From the NCBI RefSeq assembly GCF_048544455.1, contig NC_133536.1:166766825-166830824 (forward strand): a DNA stretch of 64,000 nt, given 5' to 3'. A program made the translations under genes and the position numbers. The notes beneath the pieces were generated by a model that was not told where the DNA came from, did not search any database, and saw only the letters and a list, made by a program, of their open reading frames with translations. Every line of letters starts with the position of its first letter. Position 1 is the stretch's first letter. The stretch is from Silene latifolia. Its lineage: Eukaryota; Streptophyta; Magnoliopsida; Caryophyllales; Caryophyllaceae. Positions 12,079 to 23,150 of this stretch are shown in pieces.

Positions 12079-13855
12079 CAGCCGTATATTCCTCCACACC
12101 AGAAGCAACAAGGCTATCAGAAGCCTCCGTCTTTCAACCCGCCTAACCAAGGTGCTTCGTCATCTAGCGGGGTGAGTGAGATAGGTGAGTTAAAGTCCAT
12201 GATGCAGTCCATTGAAAAGCAATTACAACAGAAGGACACGGCATTCAAGGCACTTGAGACTCAAGTTGCTCAACTGGCTGAAAATCAATCTTCGAGGAAG
12301 CCCGGTCGTCTACCGACTCAAAATGACAAGAACCCAAATGAGACGGTGCATCTGATAGAGTTGAGAAGCGGTCTCTCTTATGAAGGACCAGAAGTACAGA
12401 AATCAGACCCGAGGGAAGCTATAACTGATGATGAACAGTGTTCTGTTAAGAGAAAAAGACTCACGACACAAGGAGTTACTCGATCGACTGAAAACTGGCG
12501 TTCGATCGAGTGGAATTGGTGAGGAAAGCCCTCGATCGAGTAGTCTTTCTGCTCGATCGAGTGAACTGGAAGCTGAAGATGGTCGATCGAGTGGGGATGT
12601 TGCTCGATCGACTGAAGTTGCTAAAGAAGGTGCTCGATCGAGTGAAAACATTGATCGATCGAGTGATATTGATGACGGGAAGCTTATTCGAGAGCCTGCT
12701 AGTGCTCGTTTAAGCGAGGAATTACCAGAAAGGCCTCGTTCGAGAGGTAAGAAGCGTCCAAAGGATACCGAACTTGCTCCGGAAGACACTTTGGAAGCGA
12801 GAAACAAGGGGCTCGAGATACCAATCACGGTTCCCTTCCTGAGGCGGCTGCAGAATACCAAGATTAATCAACAGTTTGGCAAATTTGTTGAGCTTTTGAA
12901 GAGTTTGGAAGTTTCCGTGCCGTTCACTGAATTGCTGACCAAGGTACCCTCTTACTTAAAATTTATGAAAGAGATTTTAGCACGTAAGAGGACCATTAAT
13001 GACAATGAGACCGTAGCTTTGACTGAGGTGGGGTCAACCCTATTTCAAAATAAGCTACCTCCTAAGCAATCAGACCCGGGTAGTTTTTCGATCCCTTGTC
13101 ACATAGGTATGCAATTGATTGATAATGCGCTATGCGATTTAGGCGCTAGCGTAAGTGTTTTACCTCTGTCTCTAGCTAAGAGACTTGGTGTGACAAAACT
13201 GAGTTGCACTAACATGACTGTCCAGATGGCCGACCGTAGCTTATCACGGCCACTAGGTGTAGCGGAAGACGTACCTGTTCGGATCGGGAAGTTCTTTATT
13301 CCCGTCGATTTTGTCGTCTTAGATATCCCCGAAGATGTGCACACCCCTATCATTTTAGGGAGACCATTTTTGTCCACTGCCCGTGCAGTAATAGACGTCG
13401 GGGGGAAGACTTTGACCTTCCAGGTAGGGGACGAGGAGTTGACTTTCCATCAGTCCAAGTTCCGGAGGGCTCCCATGCAAGCTCAGCCTTGCAATGCCCT
13501 CTCTTCTGTTGACCCTATTGCTGTTATTGCTAACCCTCCGCCTCATACTGAGAGTAAAAAGGAGGAAAATCCGTCTGTTTTCCTTACTGCAGGTACAGAT
13601 GAGGGCAAGAAAGGAGCTGTCAAAGGACGTGGTGCAGCCATTATCAATCAAACTGGAGCCAAGGATGCCAAGGAAGATGACAGAGGGGCGAGAACGAAGA
13701 CAGTTCGAACCTACATAGATTGGAACTATGTTCCTCCTCCTCTTGCAAACAGGAATTCAAGCTCATGGAAATCAAAGAGGACGGTCAGTATCGCTGAAGT
13801 GACGTCCTCCAGTCAGAAGCCCACGAAGGGGCTACTGACAGCTGATGGGAATTAA
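12079..13855 (+). pseudogene. AthB gag C-terminus and aspartic protease
   Basis: After the TAG the gag frame continues (12079-12522) with a Gln/Lys-rich coiled region. One extra base in the palindrome array (12481-12503 spacing of 22 instead of 21) then moves it into the long frame 12428-13855. The linker encodes repeated RSS/RST from CGATCGAGT/CGATCGACT. A conserved helical region follows (about 12830-13060). The retropepsin domain has the active-site motif CDLGAS (about 13132-13149), a hydrophobic body, and the late ILGRPFL motif (about 13351-13371). The tail keeps SQKPTK, shared with AthE. The stop TAA is at 13853-13855. No RT follows. Confidence 0.82.
12481..12664 (+). repeat. In-frame TCGATCGA array in AthB gag-pro
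   Basis: CGA cores begin at 12481, 12503, 12533, 12554, 12584, 12605, 12635 and 12656, so spacings are 22, 30, 21, 30, 21, 30 and 21 bp. Apart from the first, all lie in one reading frame as CGA TCG AGT/ACT (Arg-Ser-Ser/Thr). The 51-bp two-site period equals that of the LTR array (20+31). Confidence 0.85.
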
Positions 13856-14106
13856 ACGGGGAAATGCCCCGTGTAACAAATTGTAATAGTTTTCGTTTGA
13901 ATTTCTTTTGAATTTATTTATTACGTTTTTAATTAGGACAATTAGTTTAGACATTTCTTAGCTTAGACTGAGACTATAGACTGTGTTTTCTACGTTTTTG
14001 GTATTTTGGGATATGTTTGGATATGTTTTACGCAGGTTTGGGGAAGATGCACGCAAATCAAGGAAGAAAAGACGGAAATTCAAAGAAGTCTACACGAGGA
14101 AGTCCT

Positions 14107-14276
14107 CGATCGAGTACTTTTTGTACTCGATCGAGTGGAAGTTGGTTCGATCGAGCTTGCTGGCTACTCGATCGAGGAAGGCCACAGAGGAATTGATCGA
14201 TCGAGAGGACCGTTACTCGATCGAGCAAAAGGGACAGCAAAAGTCCTCGATCGAGTGATTAAAACCACTCGATCGA
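14107..14276 (+). repeat. TCGATCGA array downstream of AthB protease
   Basis: Eight sites have cores at 14107, 14128, 14148, 14169, 14198, 14218, 14248 and 14270. Spacings are 21, 20, 21, 29, 20, 30 and 22 bp. It lies in the noncoding spacer 13856-14622 between protease and the ORF1 leader, so it may sit upstream of an internal promoter for ORF1. No clear TATA box was found. Confidence 0.8.
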
Positions 14277-14622
14277 GTGAGATGAACAGGGACAACGGGA
14301 GTTTTCTTTCTTAAAACTCTTTATTTCCCTAATTTTATTTCATTTCACCAGTAATTTCCGTCTAACCTCCCCTTAATTGCGATTTCCATTTCCCCCAAAT
14401 ACACATTTTTTTTTTTTTTTTTTGCCCAAAATCATCAAATCCACCACCAACATTCTATCACTAGCACTTAATTCTTCAATAGCCCCTTGTTTTCCCCTTA
14501 TTTTGTGTTCGTTTTCACGGTTTTTCAAGGGAATTAGGGTTTCGCGGGTTTTTCGATTAAAAATCCGCCTTTGTTGCTTGTTATTTGAAGTTTAATTGCT
14601 TGTATAGAATCCTCATCATCAA

Positions 14623-15258
14623 GTAAGTGTTTCTTTCACACTCTTTGCATTTTATCTTTAATTAATTCGAAATTCTTGAGGTGATTGAATTAGGGTTCGA
14701 AAATTCCTTGCCTAGTCGAATTTATTCGATTAAATTGTGTTTATTTGCCCTTGATTAGCTTGTTGATGATATTTTCGCAATTCCTCCCTGTTTCTACATA
14801 TTAAATTCGAATTTCGCGCGATTTCCGCGATTAGGGTTCCTGTGAGTCGGAATGTGTCGACTGTCAGACGGTTTTCTGTTACCTTGCTTGCTTAACTTCA
14901 GTCCATGCTTACTTAACGCTGTTGTTAACTGCCGTTACCATCCCCTATCGCCTTTATATGCTGTGAATTATTAGGAATCTCGCGCTGTGAATGGTTACTC
15001 TCGACTGCCCGGAGTCATACATGCCCCCATTTTCGGTTTTCATGCCGTATTAGCCCTTTTGCAGTCACTGCTTTATCATATTATCACCACTCACATGCTG
15101 CTCTTCGAAATTTTTGAGGAATTATTGGTTTTGATTGCTGTACGTCGATTGTTTCGACCAATAGGGCCATCCTTTTTGCTGTCACATGTTGGTTAGCGGT
15201 TGTTTTAACCACGATTAGCAGCATCTTCTCTTATTTCGTGCCCTTTGATACTTTGCAG
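14623..15258 (+). other. Probable leader intron of AthB ORF1
   Basis: The donor GTAAGTG (14623) and acceptor TTTGCAG (ending 15258) enclose 636 bp of T-rich, intron-like sequence. The ORF1 ATG lies one base after the acceptor. The upstream exon (about 14330-14622) has the pyrimidine-rich look of a plant 5'UTR, including TTAGGGTTTCG. An element could therefore make ORF1 from a spliced or separately initiated RNA, as reported for some env-like plant elements. Splicing is inferred from consensus sites only. Confidence 0.5.
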
Positions 15259-15259
15259 G

Positions 15260-17064
15260 ATGGACGCGAGTTCTTTGCCTTCTACTAGCACGTCCTCCAG
15301 CTCGTCCGTGAGCGAGTCAGTTGTCCCTGCTGTTGCCACTAGCTCTGCCTCGGTCACCACTGCAGCACCAGTCCTACTTGTCTCAGCTGCAGGGACAGTG
15401 TACGCCGCAGCCAGCTCAGCCGAGAGCTCAGTTCAGGCTTCACCAGCCACTACTCCTAGGCCCTTCTCTCTGCTGGACTGCGGATTCAGGCCCCGTTTCC
15501 AGCAGCCTGGTATGCTGCCACCGAGGCCACACCAGCAGGCTAGCCAGTTAGCCATCACTTCCAGCCCTTCTGAGGCTGTTGTTACGAGAGAGGGCGCTCT
15601 CACACCTTTACCGAAGATGCCCACGGTACGTTTCATCACCGAGGCTCACCGGAAACGGTTAACCGCTTTACTTCGTTGCCCTCTCTCCCCCACCCGTTTC
15701 CTTGCACGGACTGACCTAGAGACCTTAGGCATTTATGAGGAGGTCTGTAGTTTGTTGAACGGGACGGGTATGTCGGGTCTGATTACCATGCAGGAGGCTA
15801 CTATTCGTACCTCTACTTACGAGTTTTTTAGCTCCTATTCTTTTGACACCGACTCTTACGAGGTGACCACTCCAATGCACTGCATTCACTTTCGACTCCG
15901 CAATGAGTCGCACCACCGGACCTTGGCCGGGTTTGGGCGGTTTTGGGACTAGTTAGTGACGGTCCCACCGCCCCACCTCGAGACCTCCTTCACCACTTTG
16001 GGCTACTATTTCTCACACCCCCTTCCGGGCACGGAAGGGAGCTCATGTTCACTTACTGCGCCCCGTTACTACTTGCGTCGTTAGTAGAGACCATTTTTGG
16101 GCGCCCTGAGCCCAATAACGTGACCAACACTGAGCTAGCGATTCTCGCGGGGTACCTCAACATTGACTACGGTACCCCGTTTGTTCTAAACATTGCCTAT
16201 CTGGTAGCTCAGCATTGGAACGGAATTGGGACTCGGGTCAAGACCGCTGTTGTCTGCGGCGGGCTGGTGACTAGGATTGCCCGCCACCTTTACCCCACTG
16301 AGCCTGGACTCACTGCACCTGATGAGATGGCTCACCTTGACCTGGATGCCATGGCCGTCTTCGCCTAGTTCCCAAAGGCGAAGGGGAGTGCGAGGACGTG
16401 GAAGATCTGTGGTTCCACGTCTGTTACCTTGCCGTTCTCTACCCTTCCCCCACTTTTACCGCTCTCGTCTGCTGCAGAGGGAGCGAGGCCACCTCCACCT
16501 ACCTACCACCTTACCTTCACCCCTCCTTCTTCTTCTAAGAAGAGGAAGCGGGAGGCCGGAGCATCTTCTAGCTCTCGAGCTCGGACTCGAGCCCAGTGGG
16601 ATCGACCCCCACGCCTCAGCCTACACCCACTCAGACTCATACTCCACCTCCACTTGACCCTCCTTCCGGTTCGGTTTTCCCGGCCAATTTTGTTTGCCCT
16701 CCTGTCTTAGGCGCGCCGAGGTCATGGACCAAGGGCGTCGTGATGCCGTGCTTTCGGATATGTGCGGTACATTACGAGATGAGACGGGATATGGCTTTGG
16801 CTGTATTCCCGCTCTACGAGTTCCATATCCGAGCCCGGCGACCGATTCCGGAGGGGTGGCCGCATCCTTCCTTCTACCGATACCCAAAGACGGGTACCCT
16901 CCACTTCCTTCGACTCGGAGGAGGAGGAGGAGGAGGAGACAGCGGTAGCACGAGAGGTGCGATTCTTACGGCGAGCGGGCGGCACACCGGGCTGCCGCTG
17001 AGAGGAGGAGAGGGACCCTCCGTTCGTACCCGGTCCGGAGGATCAGCTTGGAGATGACGACTAG
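15260..17064 (+). pseudogene. Athila ORF1-like protein of AthB (frameshifted)
   Basis: ATG 15260 opens a Ser/Thr/Ala-rich N-terminus (about 120 residues). It is followed by a domain resembling the family known as ATHILA ORF-1 (Pfam PF03078 from memory): RFLARTDLETLGIYEEV, then FEFLSS-like and RFRL segments (15640-15950). A frameshift near 15945 moves the frame, which continues with TIFGRPEPNNV...ELAILAGYL, VVCGGLVTRIA and a closing D-rich segment (to about 16367). Further frame changes lead into a Pro/Ser-rich part, a Glu run (about 16917-16941) and an acidic end with TAG at 17062-17064. Function of this family is unknown. Its place after protease matches the env-like position in Athila elements. 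Confidence 0.65.
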
Positions 17065-18872
17065 AGGTCCCCCCTTGTTTGTTGCTGGTTTGGGGAGACC
17101 GTTTTGTTGAGTCGGAGTACCTGAGAGACGACGATGCCGACGACGAGTAGCTACTGGTCTACTCACTTCCCCAGTTTTCTGGCTGGTTTGGGGAAGTTCG
17201 TGTTTTGTATGTCTTCTTACTCTTTTTATTTCATCTCCTTTATTTTTCTTTTATTGGTTGTATACTCCCATCCCCCATTTTTCTGCTGGTGTATGCTGGA
17301 GGACAACGAGGGCGTTGTCCGTTTTGGTTTGGGGAGGGTATTGCATCCTTTTGAGTCTGCATCTGCATTTGTTTTGCATTCACGTTTAATTTTTCAGTTT
17401 GCATTTGTTGTTTATTTTCAAAAAATCAAAAATCCAAAAAAAAAAATTAGAAAATGTTAAAATTCAAAAAAAAAATTCACGTTTATTTTTGCATTTAGGT
17501 TGAGTCGGAACGGTAGATTCCCGTGATGAAATTGCACTATAACTTGTCAATTCACTTGAGCCTTGCACTTTATTGATGGTTTTTAGCCTTGTCATACGCA
17601 TAATCTACGAATTTCTGTTCAAATATAGCTGATTGTTTAGACTTGACCTGATAAATCGGCAAACTACTTAAAAAATTTTGAGTTTTTAGAGCCATAACTG
17701 GTGCCATTCATGACCAGTTCATTAGGAATTTTGAGAGTAGTACTCCTTGCATAGCATGTTCATCTCATTTGCACATTTATGACATTCAATTTCTCGTCAA
17801 ATGCACATATTCGGGTCTGCGGTTGGTGTCACATGCAGGGAGGGTCTTGCAAATTCCCCTTTCTTTACTTCTTACACCCATTTAGCTCCACATTGACCAA
17901 TACTTGCCTTTTTGACCCATTAGCTACATTCCAAACAAGCCTGCCTAGTCAAGCTAGTTAGTCTGTCCTTTTGTGGTATGTTTTCCATTGCAATTTGGTC
18001 CGTAATTCCTGTTTGGAGTTGGTGTTTGTGTTAAGGAAGGAGGAAGAGAAAAAAAATATTGAAAAAAGAAAAAAAAGGAAAAACGTGAAAGAAGAAAGAA
18101 AAAAAAAGAAAAGAAAATGAAAAAAAAAATGATGAGATTCACGTACAAAAAGAAAGAGAAAAAGTTTTGAAAAAGTTGGACCCTCTTGTCAGAGTTGAGA
18201 AGATGTTCGAAGATGTACAATCGACAAGAGGGTTGGTTGTTTCAGTTAGTTGTTTCAGACGATGTGTTTAAAAAAGGGAACTTTGTGACCGTCTATTTCC
18301 TCCGCTCTTATTCTATATTTTTGAGGAGATTGTGCTTTGAGTCTAGTGAGTTTTGTGCCAAGTGAAGGCCACATGTGTTTAGTCTTTCAGACAGTTGAGA
18401 TCCGGATGGTTTATCATGGTCCTGTTAGGAACTAGCTTGACGCTTTTACCTCCACATTTCCATAACTTGTTTTGCCTTTTCTCACCTGAACCTCACTATT
18501 CCCATACTATTTGCAATCCTCGGCTGTGACGGACATTATTGGTTGGAGTGTGTGCATTAGTACTTGAATTGTCTTTCATTTTTGTTGCATGCATGCTATG
18601 TAGGTCGTAGTTAGGCGAGTGACTGTCTTTTCTTCTCTCTTTTACATATAACATTTGCCCTTTGCTTCATGAGAGAAGAGTGACCACGTGAGAGTCCGAT
18701 TTTGTTGGTCTTGCAAGGTCGATAGGTCAGCTTTATTTCTGAACAGCTTATAATTCGTTTGCGTATTGGCTGCCTAGCTTTACTGTTGATTTCTGTTGCA
18801 TTAAAGTGGTTCAAGTAGACAATTTAAGCTAGCTCTGAGTTATCATTTCCGTTCCATTAGTTTAGTTTTGAG
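17065..18872 (+). other. AthB 3' untranslated region
   Basis: No gene. It holds the internal hairpin/PPT-like module (17301-17338), an A-rich stretch (17420-17480) and a purine-rich A/G tract (about 18030-18150). Equivalent blocks in the same order occur in AthE (antisense 53383-51886), AthC and AthD. The open frames within it arise from low complexity. Confidence 0.6.
17301..17338 (+). other. Internal hairpin and PPT-like module (AthB)
   Basis: The hairpin GGACAACG, loop AGGG, CGTTGTCC is a perfect 8-bp stem. It is followed at once by GTTTTGGTTTGGGGAGGG, which resembles the terminal PPT. The loop is the same as in the terminal hairpin of this element (18881-18884). It lies about 1.6 kb before the 3' LTR. 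It may be a second plus-strand priming site, like a central PPT; that role is inference. Confidence 0.6.
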
Positions 18873-18911
18873 TTTACTCGAGGGCGAGTAAAGGTTTGGT
18901 TTGGGGAGATT
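18873..18911 (+). other. Terminal hairpin and polypurine tract (AthB)
   Basis: TTTACTCG, loop AGGG, CGAGTAAA (18873-18892) is a perfect 8-bp stem. It is followed by GGTTTGGTTTGGGGAGATT and then the LTR start at 18912. The PPT position is certain from the LTR boundary. The hairpin is seen directly. Confidence 0.75.
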
Positions 18912-20462
18912 TGATACGTGCCTAATGTATAGTCTTTTTGGCCTATTTCAGCACGTATTTCTATGCATTTCTATCTTTGTTTTTATAGTATTTTGCCCCG
19001 AATTGGCTACTTTGGTGTATTTTGTCCTTTTTGTAGGAATGATCGCGGAAGTAGCGGAACCATACTCCTTTTCGTCCTTTTTGCATGCATTTAGAGGAGA
19101 CGGGATTATCCCAGAGTGAGATGTTGCAATTAGAAGTGTCGTTGCACGCATTACGAGACATTTGGGTGAAGACGTGAGCTGAATTGAAGACCCAAGTGGT
19201 CTATCGAGCTGTTTGGTGGTCTATCGAGCTGATCGGTGGTCTATCGAGGCGATTGGTGGTCGATCGACTGGTTCCTAAGTTACCCAAGGCTCGATCGAGC
19301 TATTCCTTACTCGATCGAGTAAGATGCATTTGACCAAGTCCTCGATCGAGTACCCTACTGGTCGATCGAGAGACTTCTGCTGAGATGATGGTCGATCGAG
19401 TAGTCTAATCTACTCGATCGAGAGGTTTTCACAGGCGTGGGCTTTTAATTAGTCCGTGTTTTATTTTTCCGCATGAACACTTTTTTGTTTGGCTATATAA
19501 CCTATGTTTTACTAGGTTATTAGTCATCTTTTATTCTTTTATCATCTCTTTTTACTCTCTAAGTATTCACATTAGAAACCACTGTTACTTCCTACGTTGC
19601 TCGAACTTTCTCTACTGTTACTTTCGTTTTCGGATTGTTTCACTCGGACCACGGGTTCTTTACGCCGGAAATTGCTTGGATTGTAATTCCTCTCTTCTTT
19701 CAATAATAATTAACCTTTCGTTGCATTAATTCCTTGTTATTGTTATCATTCTTTCTGCCCTAATTTCTATTATTGAATTTTACTATTATTTCGTTATGAT
19801 ATCTGTTTGGGAAATTATCTCATTTTGTTAGATTAGTTATGAGTATGAGTACCTAAACCCCTTCATGTTGGGATTAGGGGATCTGCGGTAGAATAATGAC
19901 GACGTAGTGAATGAATTAGACGAATTGACATAAGAGACTCTGTCACTATAGCAATATAACTGTAATTCTCGACCTAGTTGAGTGCACGCTTCTATGTCAC
20001 CCATTAATCTGGCTACAATTAATCCTGGATCGAAAGATTGGACTAAATAGGCCTGCTATAAACAGTAGACTACCCTAATGAGGACGAAAGTTAAGTTAGT
20101 GGTATTTTAGGGTGGGAAGTGGACCGAAAGGACCTTCTAATATCCGTCTCACATTAGTTAAATCGAGTCATTTCTTTGCTAAGTTGTTGAACTACCGTAG
20201 TGAACCGAAGTCCCGACATGTCCCCCTCTTATTGATAGTTTTAAATCATTTTCCTGCTTATCTGCTTTCTTCTTTATTTCTCTTCCTTTCAACTTCGTAG
20301 TTTAGAACCAAAAATTTAATCAACACCAGTTGTTACCGTAGAATTAGAAATAGATAGCTGTAGTTGCGTTCCTCCCTGTGGATTCGATACTCGACTGCCT
20401 CTACTACATTTTTAGTTGAGACCGTTAGGTTTATTTTTGACAGGTACGCGACAGACGTGTCA
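18912..20462 (+). repeat. AthB 3' LTR
   Basis: 1551 bp, same ends and internal order as the 5' LTR. The palindrome array starts at about 19199 and ends at 19422, and the TATA box is at 19494-19500. It is followed by TSD TCTCT and then copia coding sequence. Confidence 0.9.
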
Positions 20463-21295
20463 TCTCTCAGTCAGGAGTCTTACATAGACAAGATCCTAGA
20501 GAGATTCAGCATGACTAACTCCAAAAAGGGGTTTCTTCCTATGGCTCCAGGGGTGCACTTGAGCAAGTCTCAGGCACCAGAGACACCGGAAGAGAAAGAG
20601 CGCATGACACGGATTCCTTATGCCTCGGCTATAGGATCAATCATGTAAGCCATGATATGCACACGTCCGGACGTGGCATATGCATTGAGTATGACAAGTC
20701 GATTCCAACAGCATCCAGGTGAATCACATTGGATGGCTATCAAGAACATTCTTAAGTACCTACGGAGGACTAAAGATTGGGCATTGATTTATGGAGGCGA
20801 TCAAAAGCTATGTGCAACCGGTTACGCAGATGCTAGCTTCCAAACGGATCGAGATGACTCAAAATCTCAGTCTGGATTCGTATTTACTCTTAATGGCGCT
20901 GCAGTCAGCTGGAAGAGTTCCAAACAAAGTGTTACGGCAGATTCTACGACCGAGTCCGAGTACTATGCCGCGTCGAAGGCGCAAAGGAAGCGATATGGAT
21001 GCGTCAATTCTTACAAGGACTATCTGTAGTGCCTAGTTCGAATGACCCGATCACCATCTATTGCGACAATAGAGGTGCCATCTTCCAAGCTAAGGAGCCA
21101 AAGTCTAGCAACAAGTCTAGACATGTACAACGGAAAGCTCATCTAATCCGAGATTACGTGGAGCAAAAGGAAGTAGTGATAGAAAAGATTGCTACAGATG
21201 ATAACATAGCAGATCCTCTCACTAAACCATTACGACAAGATAAGCATGAAGGGCACGTTAATTCCATGGGAATTAAACGTGTTCCTAAGTTGTAG
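20463..21295 (+). pseudogene. Copia gag-pol, unit 1, 3' part (end of RT and RNase H)
   Basis: This continues the frame broken at 9219. It starts in the RT region with SLSQESYIDKI and carries the copia YASAIGS and RPDVAYA blocks. RNase H follows (SFQTDRDDSKSQSGF, ADSTTESEYYAAS, CDNRGAIF) and the polyprotein ends VPKL with TAG at 21293-21295. There is a TAA at about 20646 and a frame change near 20985. The last blocks reading DPLTKPL are typical of copia ends. Compared with unit 2 this copy has better CAG-containing codons. Confidence 0.85.
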
Positions 21296-22054
21296 TACTC
21301 TTTTATGGATTAGATTCATTCTCTTTTGTACTCTATACGACATCATCGTTTTGATATTTATATATTTTGTTTTTCATGTGGATTTGTACGATAATTTTGA
21401 ACACCACAAAGTGAACTGAACAAACATTATATTTTTGGTCCTTAATTGCCCACGTGAGCTGATAACTCAAGGTAATTATTTTGTGACGTTGGTTGATGGT
21501 GGGTTCAACGAGCCATAAGTCAAACGTTTGACTGACCAATCACAGAGGCGAGTTATACGGATATCTCGTAGGACACAATTGTGACATCGACGTGGAGTCC
21601 TAAATGTTTTATAACATTCGGTGCCAGGTCGTGGATAGGACCTCCATGGTGATCCTAAGAGTCGATTCTTTTGACTATCGACTGTCTCTTGAGATTAAGG
21701 CAGATTTTGGGTGACTTTGGTTTCTTTCTCACGGTCATCCGTAACAGGGGCCAAGTAGATTTTTTCTGGGTCATTTCATGTTGTGCTTAGTTCGGAAGGA
21801 GTCGAGTTGAAGGAAATATTCAGCCTTTATCGGTACTCGATATTTCTCGGGGCCACTCGAGGAGTCAGAATCGAAATGCATGGCCATGCTCGAATACGAA
21901 TTCGTTTTATCAGTTGAGTTACTCTCTAGTCGGGGAAACCACTCTAGATACAGATCGATTGTAAAATACGACCTTTGCGGATCCGGATCTGCAAATTGTT
22001 TTACATTGAGTGGGAGAAATTTTAAATGAATATGAGAATCGGTTATCGCGCATA
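21296..22054 (+). other. Copia unit 1 3' untranslated region
   Basis: No gene. It is repeated almost exactly at 28954-29713 in unit 2. The antisense frame 21771-22124 is noncoding shadow. Confidence 0.6.
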
Positions 22055-22149
22055 CACTTGTACGGACAAGTGGGAGTTTGTTGAGCCGTGTCCTCCGGTT
22101 AGTGCGGATAACGTCATTGCACATACACTTGTACGGACAAGTGAGAGCT
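22055..22149 (+). other. Duplicated hairpin-PPT module before copia LTR 2
   Basis: The perfect hairpin CACTTGT, loop ACGG, ACAAGTG occurs at 22055-22072 and again at 22126-22143, 71 bp apart. The first runs into GGGAGTT and then a stub resembling the first 30-40 bases of the LTR (TGTTGAGCCGTGTCC, ...TTAGTGCGG). The second runs into AGAGCT and the real LTR. The PPT therefore overlaps the 3' arm of the hairpin. The same arrangement is at 29714-29809. Confidence 0.65.
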
Positions 22150-23136
22150 TGTTGGGGCTGGTGTCCTTTACAGTTAGTGCAAGGACTTATAAATCTCTAA
22201 AAGGATCAAAGGGTATACTTTTGTATTATAATCAGTTGGTCCGTGTTTATCAATAACGGTTGGCTTGCTAGATAAGTTTGACGTTATTGTCATACAGATG
22301 GCGGTGATCAACTGGTCCCTAAAAGTCACACCTATAGGATACGTTTGAGAGATGTGACGGTATGAAAATACAGTCATGTTGATGCCAGAAAATTGACTAA
22401 GCAGTTAGTCCGAGTTATTTGACTAATAATTAGTCAAAATGCGATGTTGAGATATTTTATTTAATACGGATTAAATAAAATTGGCTAAGGCGAATTAAAC
22501 AGTTAATTCGTAAATTAAATATTAACGATTATATTTAATTAATGTATATTGAATTAATTATACAATATTGTTTTTGTCGGACATGTATTAATAATTCAAC
22601 TAATCCGTGTCATTAGTTGATGTTTTAATAACCGATAACCGATGACGATTTATAATAAAGACCGCGTCATATACATTTTAGCATCGGACCACGAGTTAAA
22701 ATAAGGATAAAATGAAAGCCCATTTCCTCCTCTTCCACTCGGTTTGGCCGAACCAAGCGAACAAAAGAGAGCTCTCTCTCTTTTGTAACCTAATTGTTAT
22801 TCATTTGAAAAATCATTAGGGTTTTGAGAACATTGCCTCTCAAAAAAAATTCAGATCTCACATCGGAAAAAACTCACATAACAACTCTCTCAATATTGCA
22901 AGTCAATTAGAGAGTAATTCTAGCACAAGGGCATAGTCTCAGACGGTCTTGGGTGCAACGATTAGGAGGAAATCTACTTTGATTTACTCGTTCATTACGC
23001 CGCACTACAAAGGACCCGAGGTTGATTCTTAATCTTTATCGTTTCATTGTTGTTTTTCGTTTATGACAATAAATTGCATATTAAATTTACGTTATAGTCC
23101 TATAATTTAAGGGTATTATACGGATATTACCCCTCA
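22150..23136 (+). repeat. Copia LTR 2 (shared middle LTR)
   Basis: 987 bp. It serves as 3' LTR of unit 1 and 5' LTR of unit 2. A primer site follows, a PPT module precedes, and no TSD flanks it. Confidence 0.9.
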
Positions 23137-23138
23137 AG

Positions 23139-23150
23139 TGGTATCAGAGC
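23139..23150 (+). other. Primer-binding site, tRNA-iMet (copia unit 2)
   Basis: TGGTATCAGAGC lies two bases after LTR 2, identical to unit 1. Confidence 0.9.

Larger units (their letters stand above)
9220..20462 (+). mobile_element. AthB: complete Athila-lineage gypsy element lacking RT and integrase
   Basis: The element is 11.24 kb with LTRs at 9220-10763 and 18912-20462. Ends are TGATACGTGCC...GTGTCA and the TSD is TCTCT (9215-9219 and 20463-20467). Contents in order are a tRNA-Asp-like primer site, gag, gag-protease, a palindrome array, a leader intron, an Athila ORF1-like gene, an internal hairpin/PPT-like module, and the terminal hairpin and PPT. Between protease (ends 13855) and ORF1 (starts 15260) there are only 1.4 kb without RT, RNase H or integrase, so it is non-autonomous. 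The LTRs look very similar by eye, so insertion should be fairly recent. It splits copia unit 1 just after the RT region. Confidence 0.88.

Noticed and set aside
9508-14276. CRISPR-like array of short palindromic repeats
   Set aside because: Repeats are only 8-12 bp, spacing alternates, the arrays lie in plant LTRs and coding sequence, and there are no cas genes.
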